This document shows positions 16,293 through 23,711 of a DNA stretch of 24,426 bases, one piece after another. The stretch is from Faecimorpha sp963627615. Its GTDB lineage: Bacteria; Bacillota; Clostridia; Lachnospirales; Bianqueaceae. Made by a program: the position numbers and the translations under genes. The notes beneath the pieces were generated by a model. The model worked only from the letters and a program-made list of their open reading frames with translations, made no database searches and was not told where the DNA came from. The stretch is taken from positions 1 through 24,426 of the forward strand of contig CAVGBV010000030.1 in assembly GCA_963627615.1 (NCBI GenBank), in the 5' to 3' direction. Position 1 is the first letter of the stretch, and every line of letters begins with the position of its first letter.

Positions 16293-17288
16293 TATGACCG
16301 TTTTCTCGCAGGCGACAGCTTAAAGGGAATTGCCGAACTGCTTGAAGGAAAAGGCATCAAAAGCCCGACGGGAAAAGCTCAATGGCAGTTTTCCACGATA
16401 CAGTCCATTCTCTCTAATGAAAAGTATAAGGGCGATGCCATTATCAACAAGACCTATATTACCGACTGCATTAGCAAAAAGGTCAGAGTAAACAATGGCG
16501 AACGCCCTAAATACTATGTAGAAAACAGTCACCCTGCTATCATCGACTCAGCAACCTTCGGACGAGTCCAAGAGGAACTCGCAAGGCGTTCCGGCAAACG
16601 CAAAGTCAGACAGAAAGCCAAAACCGAGCAAGGCAAATATTCAAGCAAATACGCTATGACAGAACTGCTCGTCTGCGGCGAATGCAAGACACCATACCGC
16701 CGATGCACTTGGACAGCAGGCGGCAAAAAGAAAATCGTATGGCGATGCATCAACCGTCTCGACTACGGCAAGAAATACTGCCACAACTCGCCGACCATAG
16801 AGGAAGGCATATTGCAAAAGGCTGTTATGACAGCCATCATGAAAACCGCCAATCAAAACACCGAGGTGCTGCAAACACTGAAAATGCATATCGGTATGGG
16901 ATTAGAGGGAGAAACGAGCAATGACAACAGCCTCGACCTGCAGGTGCGGATCGCCGAAATTGACGCCGAGTTTAGAAAAATGCTTGATCGAGTATCCACA
17001 GAAACAGTGGAAGCCTTTGACGAGGAAACCGCAACTCGGCTCATGAACGAAAAAAGCCGTCTGCAACAGCAGCTCGACAACATAGCCGACGCTGAGCAAC
17101 GGCGTGAAAACGCAAAATCCCGACTCGATGATCTCTATACGATATTGGACGGCATAAAGAACCGTCCGATGAAATACGATGACCAAATTGTCCGCCAACT
17201 GCTCGAATGCATAGTGGTCAACTCAAAAGAACAGGTCACCGTAATATTCAAAGGCGGTCTCAAATCGGTGCAGCCGCTGACCGAATGA
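16293..17288 (+). pseudogene. Large serine recombinase, C-terminal remnant lacking the catalytic domain
   Basis: Large serine recombinases integrate and excise elements through an N-terminal catalytic domain, a recombinase DNA-binding domain and a zinc-ribbon/coiled-coil domain. Only the last two are here. Homologous sequence begins abruptly at YDRFLAGDSLKGIAELLEGKG and continues through the recombinase domain (FSTIQSILSNEKYKGD, HPAIIDSATFGRVQEEL). The zinc ribbon is CGEC at about codons 129-132, then WRCINRLDYGKKYCHN. A coiled coil follows (about 205-285) and a normal C-terminus. There is no catalytic serine region with its usual RVS motif anywhere upstream and no ATG, GTG or TTG start before 16656. 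About 500 residues is usual; 331 remain. The gene is likely dead, and its loss would fix the island in place. Confidence 0.88.
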
Positions 17289-17312
17289 CAGCGACTCACC
17301 TCCGCCCCTAAC

Positions 17313-17331
17313 CTTGAAAGTTCAAGATTTT
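17313..17331 (+). terminator. Hairpin with T-run after the recombinase remnant
   Basis: CTTGAA-AG-TTCAAG is followed by ATTTTT. The two-base loop is too tight for an ideal hairpin, so it may be a short terminator with a partly open stem or a binding dyad near the island end. Confidence 0.45.
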
Positions 17332-17369
17332 TCGTAAGGGAACAAATACCAATCTAAAAAGGCGAAAAA

Positions 17370-17392
17370 ATCTTTTTTATAGTCCTCCCACA
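17370..17392. other. Right attachment junction (attR) of the island
   Basis: ATCTTTTTT at 17370-17378 lies at -21 to -13 from the CA core (17391-17392). It mirrors AAAAAAGAT at the left end. MATE sequence resumes directly after the core. Confidence 0.75.
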
Positions 17393-18534
17393 ACATCGTA
17401 ATCCCGATCACCTGTATCATTTTCGGCGTGGCTGTCATGATCGCTTCCGGTGCGGGCGCCATCATCGGAGAGCGGCTGGGCGAGCAAAAGGATTACGAAT
17501 CTAACCAGATCTTCAGTACCATGTGCTGTGTACTGGCTGTCTTCGCGATTCTTTTCACCGTATTCGGATTACTATTCCTGCGTCCCTTTGTCACACTTCT
17601 GGGCAGTACAGAACGCCTGATGCCCCATGTTCTGTCCTATGCTGCCGTAACGCTTTGCGGAACCATCGCCATGACCTTTAAGCTTTTCTTTGAGTATATG
17701 GTGCGTACCGACGGTAATTCCCGCATCGGGCTGGTCATGTCCATGACCGGACTGCTCCTGAATCTCCTACTGGATTATGTCCTGGTTGGCATCTTTTCTC
17801 TAGGGACATTCGGAGCCGCTCTTGGAACGGTTCTCTCCATCTCTGTCAGTGCTCTGATTNNNNNNNNNNAGTGGTCCGTTCTGCTGCGTTCCTGCCTCAA
17901 CGGCATCGGAGATATGCTGACAGAGTTCTCCACAGGCATTATTACCTTCCTGTTCAATATCCTCGCTCTGCAATACTTTGGTGAGGATGGAGTCGCCGCC
18001 GTTACCATCATCATGTATATCTATTATTTCTTTATCGCCTTTTATATGGGTATCACTGTAGGAGCGGCGCCGGTGATCAGCTACAGCCTGGGGGCGGACA
18101 ATTCCGCTAAGATCAACGAAACGCTTCGCTATAGCTTTATCACAATCGCTATCAGCTCCGCCATCATCCTCGCTGTCTCCCTCCTGGGCGGTCCGACAAT
18201 GATCGGCTTGTTTACGGACTCGGAAACTGTCGCGGCAATCACCTGGGAAGGTCTGCGTCTTTTTAGCCTCCTATTCCTCTTTATCGGCGCGAATGTCTTT
18301 TTGTCCGGGTATTTCACCGCTCTCGGCAACGGCCTCATCGCCGCAGTGATCTCTACCCTCCGTTCTCTCGTACTGGCCTGCGCCTTTTTACTGATCCTGC
18401 CTCGTTTTCTGGACGTTGCCGGACTCTGGCTCGCTATCCCCTGTTCCGAACTGGTTACACTGCTGATTTCTTCGGTATTGTATTATCGGTACGGACGTGT
18501 CGCCTGTATAAGACAGCAATGTGAAGAGGTGTAA
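17393..18534 (+). pseudogene. MATE multidrug efflux transporter, C-terminal fragment (with assembly gap)
   Basis: This piece continues the transporter broken at 5702, starting NIVIPITCIIFGVAVMIASGAGA and holding the remaining membrane helices to the stop at 18534. The sequence is good MATE throughout (GERLGE loop, LNGIGDMLTEFSTG at the start of the second half). Ten Ns at 17860-17869 keep the frame, but the helix before the gap and the WSVLLRSCLNG after it look too close. The real gap probably hides a few dozen residues of the central loop. The fragment has no promoter or ribosome site of its own after the island. It would be functional again only if the island left. Confidence 0.87.
17860..17869. 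other. Assembly gap (10 Ns)
   Basis: The unknown bases sit inside the MATE gene. Ten is a conventional placeholder and need not be the true length. Confidence 0.95.
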
Positions 18535-18611
18535 GTGAGGGAATGCGTTTCTAGTTATAGAAAACTAAATATGCAAACAATCCGGTAGACACGAAACCAA
18601 ATGTGAGATTT

Positions 18612-18631
18612 AACGCACCTGTTCGTGTGTT
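18612..18631. promoter_or_regulatory. Degenerate upstream copy of the CACGCGTG palindrome
   Basis: AACGCAC (18612-18618) and CGTGTGTT (18624-18631) are the two arms of the downstream palindrome with a wider centre. It may be a second, weaker operator. Confidence 0.45.
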
Positions 18632-18636
18632 TATCG

Positions 18637-18665
18637 TTGTATTAAACGCACGCGTGTGTTATAAT
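18637..18665 (+). promoter_or_regulatory. Promoter with a palindromic operator filling its spacer
   Basis: TTGTAT (18637-18642) and TATAAT (18660-18665) are 17 bases apart. The spacer is almost entirely the palindrome AAACGCACGCGTGTGTT, centred on CGCG at 18651-18654. A protein bound there would sit between the -35 and -10 boxes. Confidence 0.82.
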
Positions 18666-18686
18666 AATCATATTGGAGGTGAGATT

Positions 18687-20333
18687 ATGTCCAATATTGG
18701 TTTCAAAGAAAACTTGGTGAATGAGTTTAAAAGTGATAAGACTTGTTTGCCAGATGGCGACATCATTGACGCTATTGTTGCCTTTGCCAACACCGATGGC
18801 GGCGACTTATACTTGGGAGTTGAAAACGATGGTGAAATTACTGGGTTACACAGCAGGCATAAGGACATCACGCAGCTTGCAGCGTTTATCGCCAACCGAA
18901 CAGTTCCTCCGGTTTCTGTTCGTACGGAAATTCTAGGATTTGCTCCCTCAGTTTTGAAGATTTCTGTTCCTAAATGCACCAGCGTAGTAGCTTCCTCTGA
19001 CGGTAAGATTCAACGACGCCGACTCAAGTCGAATGGAGAACCCGAAAACGTGCCTATGTATCCGTACGAAATAAACTCACGTCTTTCGTCTCTGAGATTG
19101 CTTGATTACTCAGCACAGCCTGTTCCGAATGCTACCTATCAAGATCTTGACCCCGTGGAGCGGGAGAGATTACGGAACATCATTCGTTCCTACCGTGGTG
19201 ATGCCTTGCTGCTGGAATTGAGTGATGAGGAATTAGACAAGGCGTTACAGTTTGTGACAGTTCAGGCCGGCACGATTGTTCCCACATTTTGCGGCATGCT
19301 ACTGATCGGCAGAAGGGACGCACTGAAACGCCATATGCCAACAGCAGAAGCATCTATACAGGTCCTTGTTGGTACAGATATCAAAGTGAATGAGTCCTTC
19401 TATTTGCCCATTCTTGCAGCATTTGAAAAAATATCGGATGCCTTTTCTTCATGGAATCACAGTGAGGAAATGGAACAGGGATTGTTTCGTATCACGATTC
19501 CTGACTATGATCCCAGAGCCTTCCGTGAAGCTCTAGTCAACGCATTCTGCCACAGAGACTATTCTGTTCTTGGACGCGTTTTGGTTCAGATTAATGATGA
19601 AGGGATGTCTATCAGCAATCCCGGAGGATTTATCGAGGGCATTCGTGTCGACAATTTGCTGGATGCGGAGCCACATGGCCGAAATCCGGTATTAGCTGAC
19701 GCAATGAAGCGCATTGGTCTGGCTGAACGTACAGGACGAGGAATTGACCGTATTTTTGAAGGTTCCTTGCTATATGGTCGATTGCTTCCAGACTATTCTA
19801 ATTCCACACCATCCAGTGTGAAACTGTTTATTCCAAAAGGACCGACGGATAAAGCATTCATTTGCATGATTTCCGAAGAACAGCAACGCCTTGGACATTC
19901 GTTACCAATTCATCTGTTGCTTGCACTAGATGCAGTAAAGCAGTTGCATCGTGCCTCTGTACAAGATGTTGCCGAAAGGATCCATACTAATGAGAGCCGG
20001 GCACGTGTCGTTCTTGAAAATCTTGTAGAATCCGGATTGCTAGAACGATTAGGCAATGGCCGCGGACGATACTATATCATGAGTTCAAGATACTCCAAAG
20101 AAGCAAACAGTGCTATTGGATATGTACGTGATCGCGATATCGACGTGCTCCGTCATCAGGAATTAGTAATACAACTGGCTCAAGCGAAAGGAGAAGTTAC
20201 TCGTGCAGATGTAGTTGAACTTCTGCATGTAACCCCTCCCCAGGCGTATAGAATTCTGCAAAAGCTAAAAAACGCAGGGCGGCTATCACTGGAAGGGAAA
20301 GGCGCAGGAGCTAAATATCACACAATAAACTAA
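18687..20333 (+). CDS. AlbA_2 / HATPase_c_4 type transcriptional regulator
   Basis: The 548-residue protein has an N-terminal AlbA_2 (Schlafen-related) domain (about 10-130: FKSDKTCLPDGDIIDAIVAF, then NTDGGDLYLGVENDG). An ATPase-like HATPase_c_4 region follows (about 290-400: FREALVNAFCHRDYS, then GRNPVLADAMKRIGLAERTGRGIDR). Two winged-helix domains end it (about 415-470 and 490-548). Such proteins are usually annotated as putative DNA-binding regulators; their ligands are mostly unknown. ATG 18687 is chosen because GGAGGTGA stands just upstream; the longer frame from 18603 would cross the promoter. Palindromes centred on CACGCGTG lie in its promoter and directly after its stop, so autoregulation is likely. 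It is separate from the MATE gene, which ends about 100 bases before its promoter. It might be a host-defence or stress gene, but nothing here shows that. Confidence 0.9.
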   Translation: MSNIGFKENLVNEFKSDKTCLPDGDIIDAIVAFANTDGGDLYLGVENDGEITGLHSRHKDITQLAAFIANRTVPPVSVRTEILGFAPSVLKISVPKCTSVVASSDGKIQRRRLKSNGEPENVPMYPYEINSRLSSLRLLDYSAQPVPNATYQDLDPVERERLRNIIRSYRGDALLLELSDEELDKALQFVTVQAGTIVPTFCGMLLIGRRDALKRHMPTAEASIQVLVGTDIKVNESFYLPILAAFEKISDAFSSWNHSEEMEQGLFRITIPDYDPRAFREALVNAFCHRDYSVLGRVLVQINDEGMSISNPGGFIEGIRVDNLLDAEPHGRNPVLADAMKRIGLAERTGRGIDRIFEGSLLYGRLLPDYSNSTPSSVKLFIPKGPTDKAFICMISEEQQRLGHSLPIHLLLALDAVKQLHRASVQDVAERIHTNESRARVVLENLVESGLLERLGNGRGRYYIMSSRYSKEANSAIGYVRDRDIDVLRHQELVIQLAQAKGEVTRADVVELLHVTPPQAYRILQKLKNAGRLSLEGKGAGAKYHTIN

Positions 20334-20376
20334 AAAAACACACGCGTGTGTTTGAAACGCACGCGTGTGTTTTTTT
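20332..20376. terminator. Bidirectional terminator built from two operator-like palindromes
   Basis: A 17-base arm (20332-20348, seven As then CACACGCGTG) is perfectly complementary to 20360-20376 (CACGCGTGTG then seven Ts). The loop TGTTTGAAACG can pair further. It overlaps the stop codon. Each arm region is also a copy of the promoter palindrome, including a perfect AAACACACGCGTGTGTTT. Confidence 0.88.
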
Positions 20377-20419
20377 AATTTTTGTTCGCTTTCCCCATGC
20401 TTCAATGCTGACTTTCTCT

Positions 20420-20965
20420 TTATTGTCCTGCATGTGCCGCCTTGAATTTGCGGTTGTTCTCTACCAGCTCGTCGAAGGTGACAGGATGATAGCCATTCAG
20501 ATCCACGCCTGCATCCAATACATGTTCCCGGCACTGAATCAGCGGCCAAAAATCCGCCGTAGCATCCGCGTGAATATGTCCATGGATCATATAGGTCCGC
20601 TCGGCGTGTTTCCATGTCAGAAGCGGATAATGGCAAAGCATTAACCCACGTACGCCATCTGAAGTTTCCAGGAAATGATCCACACTGAGAAAATAATGAC
20701 CCAAGTCCACTCTTCCCATCCAGGTCTCATCATGATTGCCTACGATCAGCCGTTTTTTGCCTTTGAGCCGCTTTAGGATGCTCTCCGGATCAGCACAGCA
20801 GAAAAACATATCTCCGATGATATATACAGTATCATTACCACGCACACGCTCATTCCAGGCTGCGATCATCGCGTCATTCATGACCTCCACATTGGAATAG
20901 GGCCGTTCACACATCTTTATAATATTTTCATGACCGAAATGTGTATCTGCAGTAAAATAAATCAT
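20420..20965 (-). CDS. Calcineurin-like metallophosphoesterase
   Basis: This 181-residue cytosolic protein has the full metal-binding set of the metallophosphoesterase superfamily. The motifs are DTHFGH (7-12), GD (51-52), GNHDE (76-80), His112 in LCHYP and GHIH (129-132). It is the short form seen in many Firmicutes and phages; substrates are likely phosphodiesters or nucleotides, but cannot be told from sequence. The start follows AGGAGG about ten bases upstream. It lies 96 bases downstream of the oleate hydratase gene on the same strand with a strong terminator between them and no clear promoter of its own. It may therefore depend on read-through. It converges on the AlbA_2 gene and shares its bidirectional terminator. 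Confidence 0.93.
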   Translation of the reverse strand: MIYFTADTHFGHENIIKMCERPYSNVEVMNDAMIAAWNERVRGNDTVYIIGDMFFCCADPESILKRLKGKKRLIVGNHDETWMGRVDLGHYFLSVDHFLETSDGVRGLMLCHYPLLTWKHAERTYMIHGHIHADATADFWPLIQCREHVLDAGVDLNGYHPVTFDELVENNRKFKAAHAGQ

Positions 20966-20996
20966 TCCTTCTCATCCTCCTTTCATTTGTACCACT

Positions 20997-21043
20997 AATA
21001 AAAAGCGCCCGGCTATCAAGCAATCTGCTTGCTAGTCGGGCGT
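20997..21043 (-). terminator. Terminator of the oleate hydratase gene
   Basis: A long stem, CGCCCGGCTA (21006-21015) with TAGTCGGGCG (21033-21042), one mismatch, is extended by CAAGCA/TGCTTG around an ATC loop. On the minus strand it is followed by TTTTTAT. Confidence 0.92.
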
Positions 21044-21061
21044 ACTCTATTCTGTTATAAT

Positions 21062-22819
21062 TTATTGATTTTCTTTTCTCTCGGAGTAGTATTCCGGCAC
21101 AGGCGGAATCTGGTTAATGGCGTTCACGATCTCGTGCATGGTCTGCGGGAGCTTCAGAGGATTGATCTTCGGCAGGTCACTGACCTCGATCTTGTCCTTG
21201 CCAAGCAGCGTCTTGAGCGCCACATTGACCATACGGATATCGTACTGCCCCTGGAACAGAGGCGTAATGGGGCGATCCAGGCGCAGCATCCGATAGACAG
21301 CGATCATAGCCGTACGAACGGAAGTCTCCACGGTGAATACCACATCACCTTCCAGCTCAACAAACTGACCGATGAAAGCGAGATTCTTGTTGCCAGCGGG
21401 GATCACCTCCGGGCGATCCTTCAGCTTGCGGGGCATGAACTGGCTGGTGATATAGGGCATGACCACAGGAATAGCGGTGATATGGGGCATGATCTCGTCG
21501 ATCTTGTCCTCCAGACCGCAGTAATACAAGAACTCACGCATGATCTCCTCACCGGAGCACTGGGTCATAGGCTTTTTCACATAGGTACCACAGTTGTTCG
21601 CGTGCAGGCCGTAGAACCACATGAACTGGACATTCTCTGGCTGGTCGGGAGCCACCGGCTGCAGCGGCACATTATAATTGATGAACCAAGGGGCATCCAC
21701 AAAGGTAGAACAGCCGCCCTTACCGGTGAGATTTCCGGTCTTCTCGGCCAGATAGTCAAAGAACTGCGGATAATCGCGCACGGTTACTGAACAGGAAACG
21801 AAGTTGCTCTTATCGGGATCAAATGCGAACTTCTCCGGATGACCGTACTTCGGGCACTTCGCAGCCAGCTTTTCCCACAGTGAGAAGCAGCCTTTGTGCA
21901 CGGTATCACGGTTCATGACGGGAGCTTCAGTCATACTGCCCTGAGTGGAGTTCTGAGTCATAGAACCATTGGTAAAGAACACGAGGTCTTTTTCCGCAAC
22001 AGGAACGATCTTTTCATCGCTCCCCTCTCCAATATGAATCGCCGTTACGGTCTTATCACTGCCCTCGATCCGAATGTCCATATCCGTCACCGTACTGGCG
22101 GCAACAAAATTCACGCCATGGTCCTCCAGATATTTCTGAAGAGGACGGATCAGGCTGTTGTACTGGTCGTACTTGGTACGCAGAATACCGCGCAGACTGC
22201 GGATCAGGTGCAGCTGATGCATGAAGCGCACTGCATAGCGGCGCATCTCGATCAGACTATGATACGGCTGAAAGGCCAGCATGGAGCTCCAGTAGTACCA
22301 AAGCTGACTCTGGAAAAACGCAGGACTGAACCACTGCTCGATGGTCACATCTTCCAGCTGATCTTCCTCCGTCAGCATCATTTTGATCATCTGCTCCTGA
22401 ATCTCCGGCGTAACTCCCATAGTGGATTCATCGTGAGGTTTGAAGCCCCGCTCCCACAGGCGGTGTTTGGAATCGATCTCCCAGTTCTTGTTGCATTCAC
22501 GAGTTTCATCCAGCACAGTGCGGCCTTCTTCATAGAGGGAAGGGATACTGCCGAACAGATCCCACAAGCACTCCATGTACGGCTCCAGCTCTCGCTCGCC
22601 GCGGGAAACATAGCCAGTCTCCGATGCTCCGGCAGCATCCATAGAACCTCCGAACACGGGAAGCTGGTCATAAACAGTGATATTCTTACCGGGCATCTGT
22701 GCGTCGCGGACAAGGAACGCCGCCGCAGATAGGCCGGCGATACCGCCGCCAACAATATAAGCCTTTCTTTCCTCAATCCCCTCAGGTCTGCGTGGATGGA
22801 CACGGTCATAGTTTCTCAT
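21062..22819 (-). CDS. ohyA: Oleate hydratase (myosin-cross-reactive antigen family)
   Basis: Oleate hydratases are FAD-dependent enzymes that add water to the cis double bond of oleate and similar fatty acids, giving 10-hydroxystearate. In gut bacteria this helps detoxify unsaturated fatty acids. The 585-residue length is normal. The FAD-binding motif YIVGGGIAGLSAAAF (21-35), an acidic strand end ITVYD (47-51) and GGSMDAAG (57-64) are present. The RGERELEPYMECLWDLF segment (73-89) carries the glutamate thought to act as acid/base. ATG 22819 follows AAAGGAG by nine bases. It is divergent from a TetR-type regulator, a common arrangement for fatty-acid stress genes. A 9-bp inverted repeat sits in its leader. 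Confidence 0.96.
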   Translation of the reverse strand: MRNYDRVHPRRPEGIEERKAYIVGGGIAGLSAAAFLVRDAQMPGKNITVYDQLPVFGGSMDAAGASETGYVSRGERELEPYMECLWDLFGSIPSLYEEGRTVLDETRECNKNWEIDSKHRLWERGFKPHDESTMGVTPEIQEQMIKMMLTEEDQLEDVTIEQWFSPAFFQSQLWYYWSSMLAFQPYHSLIEMRRYAVRFMHQLHLIRSLRGILRTKYDQYNSLIRPLQKYLEDHGVNFVAASTVTDMDIRIEGSDKTVTAIHIGEGSDEKIVPVAEKDLVFFTNGSMTQNSTQGSMTEAPVMNRDTVHKGCFSLWEKLAAKCPKYGHPEKFAFDPDKSNFVSCSVTVRDYPQFFDYLAEKTGNLTGKGGCSTFVDAPWFINYNVPLQPVAPDQPENVQFMWFYGLHANNCGTYVKKPMTQCSGEEIMREFLYYCGLEDKIDEIMPHITAIPVVMPYITSQFMPRKLKDRPEVIPAGNKNLAFIGQFVELEGDVVFTVETSVRTAMIAVYRMLRLDRPITPLFQGQYDIRMVNVALKTLLGKDKIEVSDLPKINPLKLPQTMHEIVNAINQIPPVPEYYSERKENQ

Positions 22820-22836
22820 AGTTCATTACTCCTTTC

Positions 22837-22872
22837 AGTCAACAGCTGATCAATTTCATACATCTGTTGACT
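22837..22872. repeat. Inverted repeat in the oleate hydratase leader
   Basis: AGTCAACAG (22837-22845) and CTGTTGACT (22864-22872) are perfect complements 18 bases apart, between promoter and start codon. It could be an mRNA hairpin or a widely spaced operator for the divergent TetR protein. Confidence 0.65.
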
Positions 22873-22887
22873 TTTGATTTTGGCTGT

Positions 22888-22916
22888 AGTATACTATTGC
22901 TAGTCAGAAAACACAA
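22888..22916 (-). promoter_or_regulatory. Promoter of the oleate hydratase gene
   Basis: TTGTGT, a 17-base spacer and TATACT on the minus strand give a 5' leader of about 60 bases that carries the inverted repeat. Confidence 0.72.
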
Positions 22917-22985
22917 CCATCAATTTTAATCAAAATATACAAAATCATACATTTGTGTTAAAATTAGTGGATATTGGAGATACTT

Positions 22986-23582
22986 ATGAGAGAAAAAACC
23001 GGTGGAAAGGCAGAATACCGTAGTGCGATCCGCTCCCGGCGCATGATCCGTGAAGCCTATACCGCACTTTTGAAAGAAAAGGATATTTCCAAAATCACGG
23101 TGACAGACATTGTCAATCGAGCGGATATAAACCGTGCGACCTTCTATGCCCACTACCCGGATGTCCGGGGCGTAACAGAGGAAATTGAAAACGAGATCAT
23201 CGCAAAGATGTTGGAGGTGCTGAAAGAATTTGAATTTACAAATTTCTTTCGGAATCCTACGCCTCTACTGTTACAACTCAGCAGATACTTAGAAGAAGAT
23301 GCGGAGTTCTATCGGATCCTGATCAAGGCCAACGGTTCCGAGATCTTTATGGAAAAGCTGAAAAAAAGATTTACTGATTATATGCTCAATGACAGCGACA
23401 TTCCGGAGGATATGCGCCACTCCAAAATGGTTCGCCTTCGTGTATGCTATTTTGCCGGAGGGATCGTGAACCTCTATAAGCAGTGGTTCCGCGGCGACCT
23501 GGACTGTACGCTGAATGATATCGCCCTTGAGGTCAGCAGGCTCTTACAATTGGAAGCACAAGAACTATTCGGTGCCCCATAA
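22986..23582 (+). CDS. TetR-family transcriptional regulator
   Basis: The 198-residue protein has a TetR N-terminal DNA-binding domain (about 12-60) with the helix-turn-helix ITVTDIVNRADINRATFYAHYPD (about 37-59). A helical C-terminal ligand domain follows with the LxFxAGGIVNLYKQWF-like pattern (CYFAGGIVNLYKQWF) seen in the DhaS-like subgroup. I chose ATG 22986, five bases after TTGGAGA; a TTG four codons earlier falls inside that ribosome site. It is divergent from oleate hydratase, so control of that gene in response to fatty acids is the natural reading, and self-control is likely. A possible operator in the gap is ACAAA/TTTGT around 22939-22957, weakly supported. Confidence 0.92.
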   Translation: MREKTGGKAEYRSAIRSRRMIREAYTALLKEKDISKITVTDIVNRADINRATFYAHYPDVRGVTEEIENEIIAKMLEVLKEFEFTNFFRNPTPLLLQLSRYLEEDAEFYRILIKANGSEIFMEKLKKRFTDYMLNDSDIPEDMRHSKMVRLRVCYFAGGIVNLYKQWFRGDLDCTLNDIALEVSRLLQLEAQELFGAP

Positions 23583-23660
23583 AACCGGATTTTCATCAGA
23601 ACGAAAGAGGGACTGCGGTCAATTTTCAGAATGTTTTCTGATCACCTTTCTTATTTGTGA

Positions 23661-23689
23661 TTGCAAAATATTCAGAATAGTGTTATAAT
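23661..23689 (+). promoter_or_regulatory. Promoter of the last gene in the window
   Basis: TTGCAA, a 17-base spacer and a perfect TATAAT end 22 bases before the TTG start codon, giving a very short leader. Confidence 0.82.
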
Positions 23690-23711
23690 ATCTCTCCTTA
23701 GGAGGGATATT

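Larger units (their letters stand above)
5704..17390. mobile_element. 11.7-kb integrated island carrying an adhesin and its two-component system
   Basis: The island interrupts a MATE gene. Deleting 5704-17390 plus one copy of the CA core restores an open MATE frame with normal family sequence across the joint. The joined ends form an inverted repeat centred on the core (positions +/-7 to +/-21 match at 13 of 15), as in attP sites of large serine recombinases. Contents are two small genes resembling integrative-element leftovers, a LytTR regulator, a GHKL kinase, a giant surface protein and a recombinase remnant. No relaxase, coupling protein or type IV secretion gene is visible, and the recombinase lacks its catalytic domain. 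The island therefore looks like a shrunken integrative element that can no longer move by itself. Confidence 0.85.

Noticed and set aside
17428..18534. Independent MATE gene starting at the GTG at 17428
   Set aside because: There is no ribosome site, it would lack the first two membrane helices, and upstream codons continue as MATE sequence to the island joint.
18540..18566. Hairpin TTTCTA-GTTA-TAGAAA after the MATE stop as a terminator
   Set aside because: It is a perfect but short A/T-rich stem with no T-tract; too weak to call.
22806..22826. A six-codon upstream frame overlapping the oleate hydratase start
   Set aside because: Its ATG is only two bases from the AAAGGAG site, too close for efficient initiation; the spacing clearly serves the ATG at 22819.
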